Made by a program: the position numbers and the translations under genes. Shown piece by piece: positions 23,631-33,870 of a DNA stretch of 64,000 nt (position 1 is the first letter of the stretch; every line of letters starts with the position of its first letter). The notes beneath the pieces were generated by a model that saw only the letters and a list, made by a program, of their open reading frames with translations, ran no database searches and had not been told where the DNA came from. Source of the stretch: Muntiacus reevesi (lineage: Eukaryota; Chordata; Mammalia; Artiodactyla; Cervidae); the NCBI RefSeq assembly GCF_963930625.1, contig NC_089250.1, positions 125,812,663 to 125,876,662 of the forward strand. Direction: 5' to 3'.

Positions 23631-23884
23631 ACATAGAAGGAGCAAGAGGAAAGAAGTGGAATCAGAGATATGAGAAATGGCAGATATATCTATTCATCAT
23701 TTTGTCTTGGTGCTGAACTTGTATCTGGGAAAGCAGAACACGCTGAGGTGGAGATTTTTTCTGCATTGTAGTTTTTTCCATTTTGTCCTTGTTTCTTCAA
23801 GCTTCACTGCACTACCTTTATGCTGTTAGCATGGTATTTACATATATAGGATACTTGTATTTTTATCTGCTCCACTGAAAAATG

Positions 23885-24125
23885 TATTCTTTGTTAGCAG
23901 AGACTGCATCTTCCTCATTAGTCCTTGCATGATTTCTGACACAAAGTGGACTTGCAATATATGCATTGGGATTGAATGATTGCTACACTGAAATAGATTG
24001 TAACCCCCAGTTTAGCCTTCATGTTCTTGGGCAGATTGCTTAAACTGTCTCATCCTTAAATTTAAAAATCCAAAAGGAGGATAACCTATTTTACAGTGTT
24101 TCTGTGATCATTAGACACAATATAT
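23885..24125 (+). repeat. L2-like tail followed by MIR-like relic
   Basis: 23885-23985 resembles an L2 3' end ('agagactgcatcttcctcat', 'tgacacaaagtgg'). 24000-24125 has the MIR core order ('gttcttgggcagattgctta', 'ctgtctcatcc'). Both are heavily diverged. 23631-23884 is unassigned. Confidence 0.45.
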
Positions 24126-24136
24126 GCATCATATTT

Positions 24137-24257
24137 GATGAGGGCACTGTAACCCACCCCAATATTCTTGTCTGGAGAATCCCATGGACAGAGGACCTTC
24201 ATGGACTACAGTCTGTAGGGTCACACAGAGTCAGAGAAGACCGAAGTGACTTAGCAC
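24137..24257 (+). mobile_element. Bov-A-type SINE, 5'-truncated
   Basis: Body 'tggagaatcccatggacaga' to 'agaccgaagtgacttagc'. A perfect 13-bp TSD, atgcatcatattt, lies at 24124-24136 and 24258-24270. Confidence 0.95.
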
Positions 24258-24270
24258 ATGCATCATATTT

Positions 24271-24554
24271 AGCATTTTACAACTTTGTTTCTTACTCAAG
24301 GCAAACATCTAATAAATTTTTTATTGAATGAAGGAAAAAGTCAGGGTATCTTACTGTCTCTTAAAAGAGTCTTGGGTTACAGAACTGCTTATATTTCTGA
24401 AATGTAACAATAGTAGCTTTGATCAATACATAAAAGGTTTCAGTAGGAAGTGTGTTTTCATGTAGGTTGTCAAGACTATGAAAAAACTCTGAAAGTCACA
24501 AGGTCTCAATTATAACCCAGAGTCTGTCCTTAGATTCTGCCTGGTGTGGTCAAA
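24271..24554. other. Unassigned sequence
   Basis: No feature recognised. Confidence 0.4.
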
Positions 24555-24772
24555 GTTGTTTTTGTTTAGTCACTAAGTCATGTCCAACTCTTTTGCTTCC
24601 AAATGGACTGTAGCATGCCAGGCTATTCTCTCCATGGGATTCCCCATGCATGAATACTGAAGTGGGTTGCCATTTAATTCTTCTAGAGGGGATTTTCCCA
24701 ACCCAGGGATTGAACCCGCATCTGCTGCATTGCAGGCAGATTTCTTTTCTACTGAGCCAAATGGGAAGCCCC
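24555..24772 (-). mobile_element. Bov-tA/Bov-A SINE (antisense)
   Basis: 'tagtcactaagtcatgtcca' to 'actgagccaaatgggaagcc'. A 9-bp flanking match with one mismatch (gtggtcaaa / gtgctcaaa) at about 24546-24554 and 24773-24781 is a plausible TSD. Confidence 0.9.
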
Positions 24773-24794
24773 GTGCTCAAAATAAGTCACCACT

Positions 24795-25007
24795 GCATGC
24801 TTGCTAAGTCACTTCAATCATGTCCAACCCTTTGTGAATCTATAGACTATAGCCCGCCAGGCTCCTCTGTCCATGGAATTCTCCAGGCAAGAATACTGGA
24901 GTGGGTTGCCATGTCCTCCTCCGGGGGATCTTCCCAACCCAGGGATTAAGCCCACATCTCTTATGTCTCCAGCAGATTCTTTACCACTAGTGCCACCTGG
25001 GACACCC
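24795..25007 (-). mobile_element. Bov-tA/Bov-A SINE (antisense)
   Basis: 'gctaagtcacttcaatcatg' to 'accactagtgccacctggga'. A perfect 11-bp TSD, aagtcaccact, lies at 24784-24794 and 25008-25018. Confidence 0.95.
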
Positions 25008-25018
25008 AAGTCACCACT

Positions 25019-25290
25019 AAAGGTTATTAAACAGGACTGGGGAGACCAGATAGGAAGAAAATAGGAAAGGGTGAGAATTCCCTGTGACAAGTGAAGGACT
25101 TGTCATGGTCTTGCCCTAGAGGCAGAAATATTTCACATATTTCACAGTCACTTTTAGGCCTCGTTCTCTGAGTGTTTTCTAGTTGTCTCTTCAGAGTTAA
25201 GATATTTAATGCAGAGATAAGACAAAGATTTTGAATACTGTTATTTTCTATCTTTAAATTAGAAACTAAAAGCTTTGATTTTTAATCAGT
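25019..25290. other. Unassigned sequence
   Basis: Nothing recognised. Confidence 0.4.
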
Positions 25291-25305
25291 GCTGCTGCTT
25301 CTCAG

Positions 25306-25594
25306 CGGAGAAGGCAAAGGCACCCCACTCCAGTATTCTTGCCTGGAAAATCCCATGGACAGAAGAGCCTGGTAGGCTGCAGTCCATGGGGTCACTACGA
25401 GTCGGACACGACTGAGCGACTTCACTTTCACTTTTCACTTTCATGCATTGGAGGAGGAAATGGCAACCCACCCCAGTGTTCTTGCCTGGAGAATCCCAGG
25501 GATGGGGGAGCCTGGTGGGCTGCCATCTATGGGGTCACACAGAGTTGGATACAACTGAAGTGACTTAGTAGCAGCAGCAGCAGCAGCAGCAGCA
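25306..25594 (+). mobile_element. Bov-A2 dimeric SINE with (AGC)n tail
   Basis: Two Bov-A bodies in tandem: the first has 'ggcaccccactccagtattc' and 'gagtcggacacgactgagcg', the second 'ggcaacccaccccagtgttc' and 'acaactgaagtgactta'. The 3' tail is an (AGC)n run at about 25568-25594. A perfect 15-bp TSD, gctgctgcttctcag, lies at 25291-25305 and 25595-25609. Low divergence and an exact TSD indicate a recent insertion. Confidence 0.97.
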
Positions 25595-25848
25595 GCTGCT
25601 GCTTCTCAGTGTGAAGAAAGAGGCATGAACTCCTCCAGATATATGAGTTTAACCACAAATGAATTTTCTGGAAAGGATACACATTCAGATTCTCTCAAAT
25701 ACCTTTCAAAAGGAGAACAGTGAGTGTAAAAGACAAAAAACCTTTTATTCTTTTGAGTAACAATGACTGTTATTTAACTGCTAACTCTGAGATCCTGAGT
25801 GTAAGATTTGCTCAGAAAAACAGAAAATTGCTTACCTCTCAGTTTTTT

Positions 25849-25976
25849 AGTAATAGCTTAGTTTAGTTGCTAAGTCCTGTCTGACTCTCGTGACCCCACA
25901 GACTAGCCTGCCAGGCACCTCTGTCCATGGGATTCTCCAGGAAAGAACACTGGAGTAGTTTGCCAATTTCTTCTCC
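25849..25976 (-). mobile_element. Bov-A-type SINE fragment (antisense)
   Basis: 'tagttgctaagtcctgtctg' to 'ttgccaatttcttctcc', one body unit. Flanked by ctcagtttttt at 25838-25848 and 25977-25987. Confidence 0.9.
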
Positions 25977-26012
25977 CTCAGTTTTTTTTTTTTTGTATGT
26001 CATTGTTAACAG

Positions 26013-26524
26013 TGTAACAGAGAAGAACAAACCTGACTCCATGGACCTGCTCCTTTAACTCTGACCTTTTCGCTCCTTTGCCTGTGCTTGGTCCTGTTGT
26101 CTCTGCCCCTTTGTAAAAGAATGCTGCCTAGAACCTGAAAAATACAGGATAGCCCTGTTCTCAAGGTTCTCACATCTGAAGGTATAGCATGTTTCCATTC
26201 ATACAGAGATAGGAAGTTGCAGAATAGAGAATAACATTTGTCTTGCTGGAGGTTTACAGGAACAATGTGACTAGACCTACATGGAAAGTTGTAAGAACAA
26301 AGGATTCCAGTACCAGGAAGTGTGAAATAACGAGCCTAATTCCCTCCCGTTTTGAGACAAACCTGAATTCTAACTCAGGCAAAATGGTTCTCTGGGATGC
26401 TAGTGCACCATATTCTTGGTCTGCTGACTTTCTGAGTAATATTGCCATTCTTTGCCCCAACAGCTTGTCTCTTGATTTATTGATCTGTCATGTGGCAAGC
26501 ACTATGAGCTTGGACTCAGTAACA
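26013..26524 (+). mobile_element. Solo LTR of a ruminant endogenous retrovirus
   Basis: A 512-bp block starting TGTAACAG and ending in TAACA, with the layout of a retroviral LTR. 'ttgtaaaagaatgctgccta', 'caaaatggttctctggg' and 'acagcttgtctcttgattta' belong to a ruminant LTR I know as BTLTR1-like (ERVK class); the name is from memory. No internal viral sequence adjoins it, so it is a solo LTR left by recombination. The expected polyadenylation signal near 26435 reads gagtaat, not AATAAA. A clear 6-bp TSD was not found. The open frames across it are not coding. Confidence 0.7.
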
Positions 26525-26603
26525 ATAGAAGTAAATGACCTAAATTTCTTATATTAAAGAGACTGTGCTAGTATCTGTAGGTACAATGACTATTATTCTT
26601 CTA

Positions 26604-26634
26604 TGTGTGCGCATGTGTGTGTGTGTGTGTGTGT
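26604..26634 (+). repeat. (GT)n microsatellite
   Basis: A GT run interrupted by 'gcgca' near its start. Confidence 0.9.
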
Positions 26635-26689
26635 TGACTATATGAGCTAAAATCAAACTGCCAGCCAAAATCAATGTGATTCAATATAA

Positions 26690-28014
26690 TGTGGAGTGTA
26701 CAGGCTTAAGGCTACCCTTATCAAAATCCCAGAAAGACTTTTTGTATATTTAGAAAATATTATTCTAAAATTAATTCAGAAAAGCTAATGTGACATAATA
26801 GCTAAACAATTTTTATGAAGAGGAATAAGGTATGAGGAGTAAGTCCACCTGATTCCTGGACTTGCTTTTATAGCTACAGTTATCAAGACTGCAATTTTGG
26901 CAGAGAAAAAAATATATATCAATCAATAGAACAGAATAGAGAGCCCAGGAATAAACACACAAAATATATTCACAACTGATTTTTGACAGTTGTGGAAAAA
27001 AAGCAGTTCAAGGGAGGAATTGTAATCTTTCCAACAAAAGGTACTGGAACAGTTGGATATCCAGAAGCAGAAAATTAAACCTCAACATAAGTCTCAAGTT
27101 TCATATAAAAATTGATTCAAAATGGAATGACCAAAAAGCAAAACTTAAAATTATGAAACAAGAAACTGGAAAAATTCAGTTTCTAAGGTTAGGTTAAAAA
27201 AAAGCAAAGCACACTTTTAGCCAATAGCTTGATCCTTAAAGAAAATATTATACATTGGAATTATCAGAATTAAAAATGTTCTCTGGAAAACATTGTTAAG
27301 AACTAAAAATAAACAGCTAAAGACTTGGTGAAAATATTTGCAAATCACATATATTCAGCTAAAGATTGATCCTAGACTGGATAAAGGACTCTCAAAACTC
27401 TACAAAATAAATAAATAAATAAAAATCCAATTAGGAATGGGTAAAATAATGGATAGACATTTCAGCCAAGATGACATATAATTGGAAAATAAACCCATTA
27501 AAAACATATTAAATATCATTAGCTATTAGGAAAATACAAATTTAAACCAAAATTAGCTATTACTAAGCACCTGTCACAATGAAATCTAGGAACACTACTA
27601 AATTCTGATAAGGATGAGAAAAACTGGTCACTTGTTTTCCTGGCAAAAGTGTAAACGGTACAGCCACCCTGGAAAACAACTTGCTGTGTCCTAAATATGT
27701 AAACATGTAACTATCATGTAATTCAGCAATTTTACTCTTAGGAATTTATCCCAGAGAAATGAAAGTTATGTTTACCCAATTATATACAGGGATATTCATA
27801 GCAGATTTATTTGTACTAGCCCCCAAATTGAAAACAACCCAGAAATTATTCAATGAGTGAATGGTTATACAAACTTGGTGTATCCATACCATGGAAAAGT
27901 ACTTAGTAATAAATAGGAACAAGCTGTAACATACACAATTAGCTAGATGAATCTCCAGATATTTCTGCTGAGTGAATAAAGCCACTCCCCAAAGTTTAAA
28001 TACAGTAAGATTCC
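26690..28014 (+). mobile_element. Ancient L1 LINE, left part
   Basis: Diverged late ORF2 in sense orientation: 'ttatagctacagttatcaag', 'cacaactgatttttgacag', 'ctggataaaggactctcaaa' and 'aggaatttatcccagagaaa' occur in L1 order. All frames are broken. The element resumes at 28851. Confidence 0.8.
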
Positions 28015-28031
28015 ATGTAGAGAAAATTCTT

Positions 28032-28370
28032 TTTTTTTTTTTTTCCATTTATTTTTATTAGTTGGAGGTTAATTACTTTACAATATTGTAGTGGTTTTTG
28101 TCATACATTGACATGAATCAGCCATGGATTTACATGTATCCCCCATCCCAATCCCCCCTCCCACCTCCCTCTCCACCCGATCCCTCTAGGTCTTCCCAGT
28201 GCACCAGGCCCGAGCACTTGTCTCATGCATCCAACCTGGGCTGGTGATCTGTTTCACCATAGATAATATACATGTTTCAATACTGTTCTCTCAAACCATC
28301 CCACACTCGCCTTCTCCCACAGAGTCCAAAAGCCTGCTCGTACATCCGTGTCTCTTTTTCTGTTTTGCAT
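28032..28370 (-). mobile_element. Young L1, 3' UTR half (antisense)
   Basis: Minus-strand L1 3' UTR with the A-tail seen as a T-run at 28030-28044. It matches the copies at 560-895 and 38.8 kb. At 28370 the orientation switches inside 'ctgttttgcatatag', and the upstream L1 segment follows on the other strand. With the next feature it forms one insertion. Confidence 0.93.
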
Positions 28371-28845
28371 ATAGGGAACCCTCTTACACTGTTGGTGGGA
28401 ATGCAAACTAGTACAGCCGCTATGGAGAACAGTGTGGAGATTTCTTAAAAAACTGGAAATAGAACTGCCATATGACCCAGCAATCCCACTTCTGGGCATA
28501 CACACCGAGAAAACCAGATCTGAAAGAGACACGTGCACCCCAATGTTCATCACAGCACTGTTTATAATAGCCAGGATATGGAAGCAACCTAGCTATCCAC
28601 CAGCAGATGAATGGACAAGGAAGATACAGTACATATACACCATGGAATATTACTCAGCTGTTAAAAAGAATTCATTTGAATCAGTTCTAATGAGATGGAT
28701 GAAACTGGAGCTCATTATACAGAGTGAGGTAAGCCAGAAAGATAAAGACCAATACAGTATACTAATGCATATATATGGAATTTAGAAAGATGGTAACGAG
28801 AACGCTATATGCAAAACAGAAAAAGGGACACAGATGTATAGAACA
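28371..28845 (+). mobile_element. Young L1, inverted 5' half (ORF2 C-terminus)
   Basis: Plus-strand frame 28432-28785 encodes the ORF2 C-terminus (LPYDPAIPLLGIHTEKT, MEYYSAVKKNSFES) ending HIYGI-stop. It overlaps the 3' UTR half by the shared segment 'tatgcaaaacagaaaaag'. This is the structure made by twin priming. Flanks atgtagagaaaattctt (28015-28031) and atgtatagaacattctt (28834-28850) match at 15 of 17 bases. Part of the right copy coincides with L1 sequence, so the true duplication may be shorter. Confidence 0.93.
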
Positions 28846-28850
28846 TTCTT

Positions 28851-29115
28851 GAAAGGGAAAAAGGATGATTGCTTGCTGAGGGTAAAAAGAGACTGACTAT
28901 TCTAGGGAAGTAGATGTGGTATAAAAATGCAAACTGAGGAAGACTTCTGTGGTGAATCTGTCCAGTGTATTTCTGTACCAATGTTAATATCCTGTTTATC
29001 ATATTGTAAGATAGCTTTTCAAAAAGTTAGCATAGAGCAAATCTGGGTAAAGGATAAATAAGATCACACCATATTATTTCTTTCAACTACATGCATATAT
29101 ACAATATTCCAAAAC
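28851..29115 (+). mobile_element. Ancient L1 LINE, right part (3' UTR)
   Basis: Continues the element of 26690-28014: 'gtgtatttctgtaccaatgt', 'ttaatatcctgtttatcata' and 'ctgggtaaaggataaa' follow the 3' UTR order of an old L1 subfamily. It proves that the young L1 landed inside an existing L1. Confidence 0.7.
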
Positions 29116-29466
29116 TTTAAAATTAATTTACTAAAAATGAAATTTTGGAGAGGCAGATTAGTCTCAATATTCTACCCAAGTTTATGTGAAAAGTGAATGA
29201 CAGTTTAACATATAATTGTAATCTCTTATTGGAAGTGCTTACAAAAAGACTAAGTGATCAATTCTTAATGATAGGATGGAAGGGAGCCATCAAAAGGGTG
29301 AAATATTACACAAGGGAAATTTTGACCTTTACAATGACTTAGGCCTTACAGTGGCTTCTATGCCAAGGTGGGAAATTATGCAATAGAAAATATTATACTA
29401 TACAATGTTTTGGAATAGCTGTGCTGAAGACAAATACAAGAAAAAATAAGACAGATTATATCCTAA

Positions 29467-29511
29467 TATAGACTAACAGAATTCACCCTATTATAGACTA
29501 ACAGAATTCAC
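29467..29511 (+). repeat. 20-bp direct repeat, two copies
   Basis: tatagactaacagaattcac at 29467-29486 and 29492-29511, a 25-bp period. Confidence 0.95.
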
Positions 29512-30164
29512 ATCCCTTTTCATAGTTGTGAAAAGTTTAACAGTTTCATAGCTTCATGACCTTAGTTGTGATTTAAGGAGCAAGGTTTCATTCTCCAATC
29601 TTCTTGCATATTCTATCTATTGGCTAGTGCCAAATCCCAACAGTAGAATTCTATCTCTTATGTCATTGGGATCATTTTAAAATTCGGTTTCCCACAGCCA
29701 TATGAAACAATTGAAATCAAAACCAAAACAAAATAACATTAAAATAGTCTAAAGTTCAAGTTTCTTGGCCTTATTCCAAAACTTCATAAGTTTTCACAAG
29801 CAGAGAAAAGAAAATAAACATCAATAAGCATCAAAAATATACTAGATATGTCTCTATAAATTGAACACCTAGATAACAAGGTCAAGGATACTTTCATGTC
29901 TTTGTAGACCAAGGATGCAAGTGGGGACACTATCACATAGATATTCTATAAGATTAATTACCACAGACTTCACAAGTTCAACAAATAAATGGGAAAATTT
30001 GAAGGACATAGTGTGAGTAAATTGAAGAGCAAGAGGTAGAAACTTCAAAGGAATCTAGGCTGTAGTGAGAAAGAATATCATCATCATTTCATCCATCTTG
30101 GTGGTAAGAAAAATAATCTATGAAACTTACAACTGTTGTGATTTTATTGGCCCTTACTAATTAT
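29512..30164. other. Unassigned AT-rich sequence
   Basis: No feature recognised. 29116-29466 is likewise empty. Confidence 0.4.
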
Positions 30165-32283
30165 ATTGGCTCAGATCATGAACTCCTTATTGCGAAAATC
30201 AGACTTAAATTGAAGAAAGTAGGAAATTCAGGTATGACCTAAATCAAATCCTTTAGGACTATACAGTGGAAGTGAGAAATAGATTTAAGGGACTAGATCT
30301 GATAGACAGAGAGCCTGATGAACTATGGATGGAGGTTCGTGATGTTGTACAATAGACAGGGATCAAGACCACCCCCATGAAAAAGAAAGGCAAAAAGGCA
30401 AAATGGTTGTCTGAGGAGGCCTTACAAATAACTGTGAAAAGAAGAGAAGTGAAAATCAAAGGAGAAAAGGAAAGATATTCCCATTTGAATGCAAAGTTCC
30501 AAAGAATAGCCAGGAGAGATAAGAAAGCGATCAATGCAAAGAAATAGAGGAAAACAACAGAATGGGAAAGACTAGAGATCTCTTCAAGAAAATTAGAGAT
30601 ATCAAGGGAACATTTCAGGCAAACAGGGGTTCAATAAAGGACAGAAATGATATGGACCTAAAAGAACCAGAAGATATTAAGAAGAGGTGGCAAGAATACA
30701 CAGAAGAACTGTACAAAAAAGGTCTTCACGAGCCAGATAATCACAATGGTGTGATCCCTCACCTAGAGCCTGACATCCTGGAAGGTGAAGTCAAGTGGGC
30801 CTCAGAAAGCATCACTACGAACAAAGCTAGTAGATGTGATGGAATTTCAATTGAGCTATTTCAAATCCTGAAAGATGATGCTGTGAAAGTGGTGCACTCA
30901 ATATGCCAGCAAATTTGGAAAACTCAGCAGTGGCCACAGGACTGGAAAAGGTCAGTTTTCATTCCAATCCCTAAGAAAGGCAATGCCAAAGAATGCTCAA
31001 ACTACCGCACAATGGCACTCATCTCACACGCTAGTAAGGTAATGCTCAAAATTCTCCACACTAGGCTTCAGCAATGAACCGAGAACTTCCAGATGTTTAA
31101 GCTGGTTTTAGAAAAGGCAGAGGAACCAGAGATCAAATTGCCAATATCTGCTGGATCATCAAAAAAGCAAGAGAGTTCCAGAAAAATATCTATTTCTACT
31201 TTATTGACTACGTCAAAGCCTTCGACTATGTGGATCACAATAAACTATGGAAAATTCTGAAAGAGATGGGAATACCAGATCACCTGACCTGCCTCTTGAG
31301 AAACCTGTATGCAGGTCAGGAAGCAATAGTTAGAACTGGGCATGTGACAACAGACCTGTTCCAAATAGGAAAAGGAGTACGTCAAGGATGTATATTGTCA
31401 CCCTGCTTATTTAACTTATATGCAGAGTACATCATGAGAAACGCTGGGCTGGAAGAAGCACAAGCTGGAATCAAGATTGCCAGGAGAAATATCAAAAACC
31501 TCAGATATGCAAATGACACCACTCTTATGGCAGAGAGTGAAGAGGAACTAAAAAGCCTCTTGATGAAAGTGAAAGAGGAGAGTGAAAAAGTTGGCTTAAA
31601 GCTCAACATTCAGAAAACTAAGATCATGGCATCTGGTCCCATCACCTCATGAGAAATAGATGGGGAGACAGTAGAAGCAGTGTCAGACTTCATTTTGGGG
31701 GGCTTCAAAATCACTGCAGATAGTGACTGCAGCCATGAAATTAAAAGATGCTTACTCCTTGGAAGGAACGTTATGACCAACCTAGAGAGCATATTAAAAA
31801 GCAGAGACATTACTTTGCCAACAAAGGTCCATTTGGTCAAGGCTATGGTTTTTCCAGTCGTCATGTATGGATGTGAGAGTTGGACTGTGAAGAAAACTGA
31901 TCACCGAAAAATTGATGCTTTGGAACTGTGGTGTTGGAGAAGACTCTTGAGAGTCCCTTGGTGTGCAAGGAGATCCAACCAGTCCATCCTAAAGGAGATC
32001 AATCCTGGGTGTTCATTGGAAGGACTGATGCTGAGAATGAAACTCCAATACTTTGGTCACCTCATGCGAAGAACTGATTCATTAGAAAAGACCCTGATGC
32101 TGGGAAAGATTGAGGGCAGGAGGAGAAGGGGACGACAGAGGATGAGATGGTTGGGTGGCATCACTGACTTAATGGACATGAGTTTGAGCAAGCTCTGGGT
32201 GTTGGTGATGGACAGGGGAGCCTGACATGTGTGTGGCAAGCCATGGGGTCGCAGTCAGATCTGACTAAGTGACTGAACTGAAC
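30165..32283 (+). mobile_element. BovB LINE, longest copy in the window
   Basis: Begins in the end of the endonuclease domain ('gctcagatcatgaactcctt' encodes the SDHELL motif) and runs to the 3' terminus. Frame 30562-31077 covers the linker and RT N-terminus (PKKGNAKECSNYRTMALIS). 31230-31652 carries MDHNKLWKILKEMGIPDH, QGCILSPCLFNLYAEY and the RT box as RYANDTT. 31680-32225 carries the C-terminal blocks (CESWTVKK, SNQSILKEINPG, LKLQYFGHLM in variant form). Frames are separated by stops and frameshifts (near 31075 and 31650). The first RT aspartate is Asn (YAND), so the enzyme would be dead even if joined. It carries the variant 'attttggggggc' shared with copies near 45.6, 55.1 and 59.9 kb. 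Confidence 0.96.
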
Positions 32284-32652
32284 CTGAGGCATTTCTGACT
32301 ATCCACTTCCTCAATTCAAATAATCAAAGTGAGTAGGAATCCCAAGAAACTATAAGAAATACTCACAGGACATTAGAGACTATATTATACTATAAAACTA
32401 AGTGATATTCTCTGAAACCTAAGACAAAAAAGTGGAAGACAAACTAGAAGAGCAAATCTTTGCAGGTCTGTATTCATCAAAATATGACAGTGAACATACA
32501 AGACCCCGGTATAGGAAAACTTAGTTGTGGCTATAAGCACAGCAAAGGGTTTGAATGTGTTTCTCATACCATACTTCTCATTCTATCTGTTCAAAAATAT
32601 TCTTTATAATTAACAGGTGATGTTTTCATTTAATTAGTTTTTTTACTAACCA
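32284..32652. other. Unassigned sequence
   Basis: Nothing recognised. Confidence 0.4.
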
Positions 32653-32941
32653 TCAGTCCTGGGTGTTCATTGGAAGGACTGATGTTGAAGCTGAAACTCC
32701 AATACTTTGGCCACCTCATGCAAAGAGTCAACTCATTGGAAAAGACCCTGATGCTGGGAGGAATCGGGGGCAGGAGGAGAAGGGGACGACAGAGGATGAG
32801 ATGGCTGGATGGCATCACCGACTCGATGGACATGAGTTTGAGTAAACAGGAGCAGATGATGGACAGGGAAGCCCAGCATGCTGCAGTTCATGGGGTCACA
32901 AAGAGTCGGACACGACTGAGCGACTGAACTGAACTGAACTG
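32653..32941 (+). mobile_element. BovB LINE 3' fragment (short, young)
   Basis: Frame 32670-32927 reads the BovB C-terminal end (LKLQYFGHLMQRV, GRRRRGRQRMRWLDGITDSM) with very few lesions, then the 3' terminus with three 'gaact' units. Confidence 0.95.
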
Positions 32942-33046
32942 AACAAGTCAAAAAATTTAGAATGTTTCAAAGATATCATATTAGTCAGACATAATGTAGA
33001 GTGTGATAGTTTGAATATTAGATAACAATGCTATTATTTTTTCTTA

Positions 33047-33870
33047 TCCAAAAGTCTACAAGCAATAAACGCTGGAGAGGATGTGTGGAGGAAAGGGAAC
33101 CCTCTTACACTGTTGGTGGGAATGCAAACTAGTACAGCCACTATGGAAACAGTGTGGAGATATCTTAAAAAACTGGAAATAGAACTACCATATGACCCAG
33201 CAATCCCACTTCTGGGCATACACACTGAGGAATCCAGATCTGAAAGAGACACGTGCACCCTAATGCTCATCACAGCACTGTTTATAATAGCCAGGACATG
33301 GAAGCAACCTAGATGCCCATCAGCAGGTGAATGGATAAGGAAGCTGTGGTATATATACACCATGGAATATTACTCAGCCATTAAAAAGAATTCATTTGAA
33401 TCAGTTCTAATGAGATGGATGAAACTGGAGCCCATTATACAGAGTGAAGTAAGCCAGAAAGGTAAAGAACATTACAGCATACTAACACATATATATGGAA
33501 TTTAGAAAGATGGTAATGATAACCCTATATGCAAAACAGAAAAAGAGACACAGAAGTACAGAACAGACTTTTGAACTCTGTGGGAGAAGGTGAGGGTGGG
33601 GTGTTTCGAAAGAACAGCATGTATATTATCTATGGTGAAACAGATCACCAGCCCAGGTGGGATGCATGAGTCAAGTGCTCAGACCTGGTGGACTGGGAAG
33701 ACCCAGAGGAATCGGGTGGAGAGGGAGGTGGGAGGGGGGATCGGGATGGGGAATACGTGTAACTCTATGGCTGATTCATATCAATGTATGACAAAACCCA
33801 CTGAAAAATAAAAAATTTAAAAAAAAATAAAAGGATCACTGTAATCTTAAAAAAAAATTTAAAAAAATAA
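33047..33870 (+). mobile_element. L1 LINE, 5'-truncated 3' end
   Basis: Starts at 'aaaagtctacaagcaataaa'. Frame 33083-33505 encodes the ORF2 C-terminus (LPYDPAIPLLGIHTEES to HIYGI-stop). The 3' UTR follows to 'caaaacccactgaaa' and goes directly into an A-rich tail at about 33806-33870. Other L1 copies here continue about 40 bases further before their tails. I find no clear TSD. Confidence 0.94.

Noticed and set aside
24137..25976. Regularly spaced similar blocks resembling a repeat array such as CRISPR
   Set aside because: The blocks are SINEs on both strands, of varying length, each with its own target site; the genome is mammalian.
26243..26557. 104-codon frame
   Set aside because: It lies almost entirely within the solo LTR and runs on in both strands; LTR sequence explains it.
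30562..32225. Long RT-like frames as a possible host gene or domesticated reverse transcriptase
   Set aside because: They belong to a 5'-truncated BovB with stops and frameshifts and YAND in the active site; many similar copies lie nearby.
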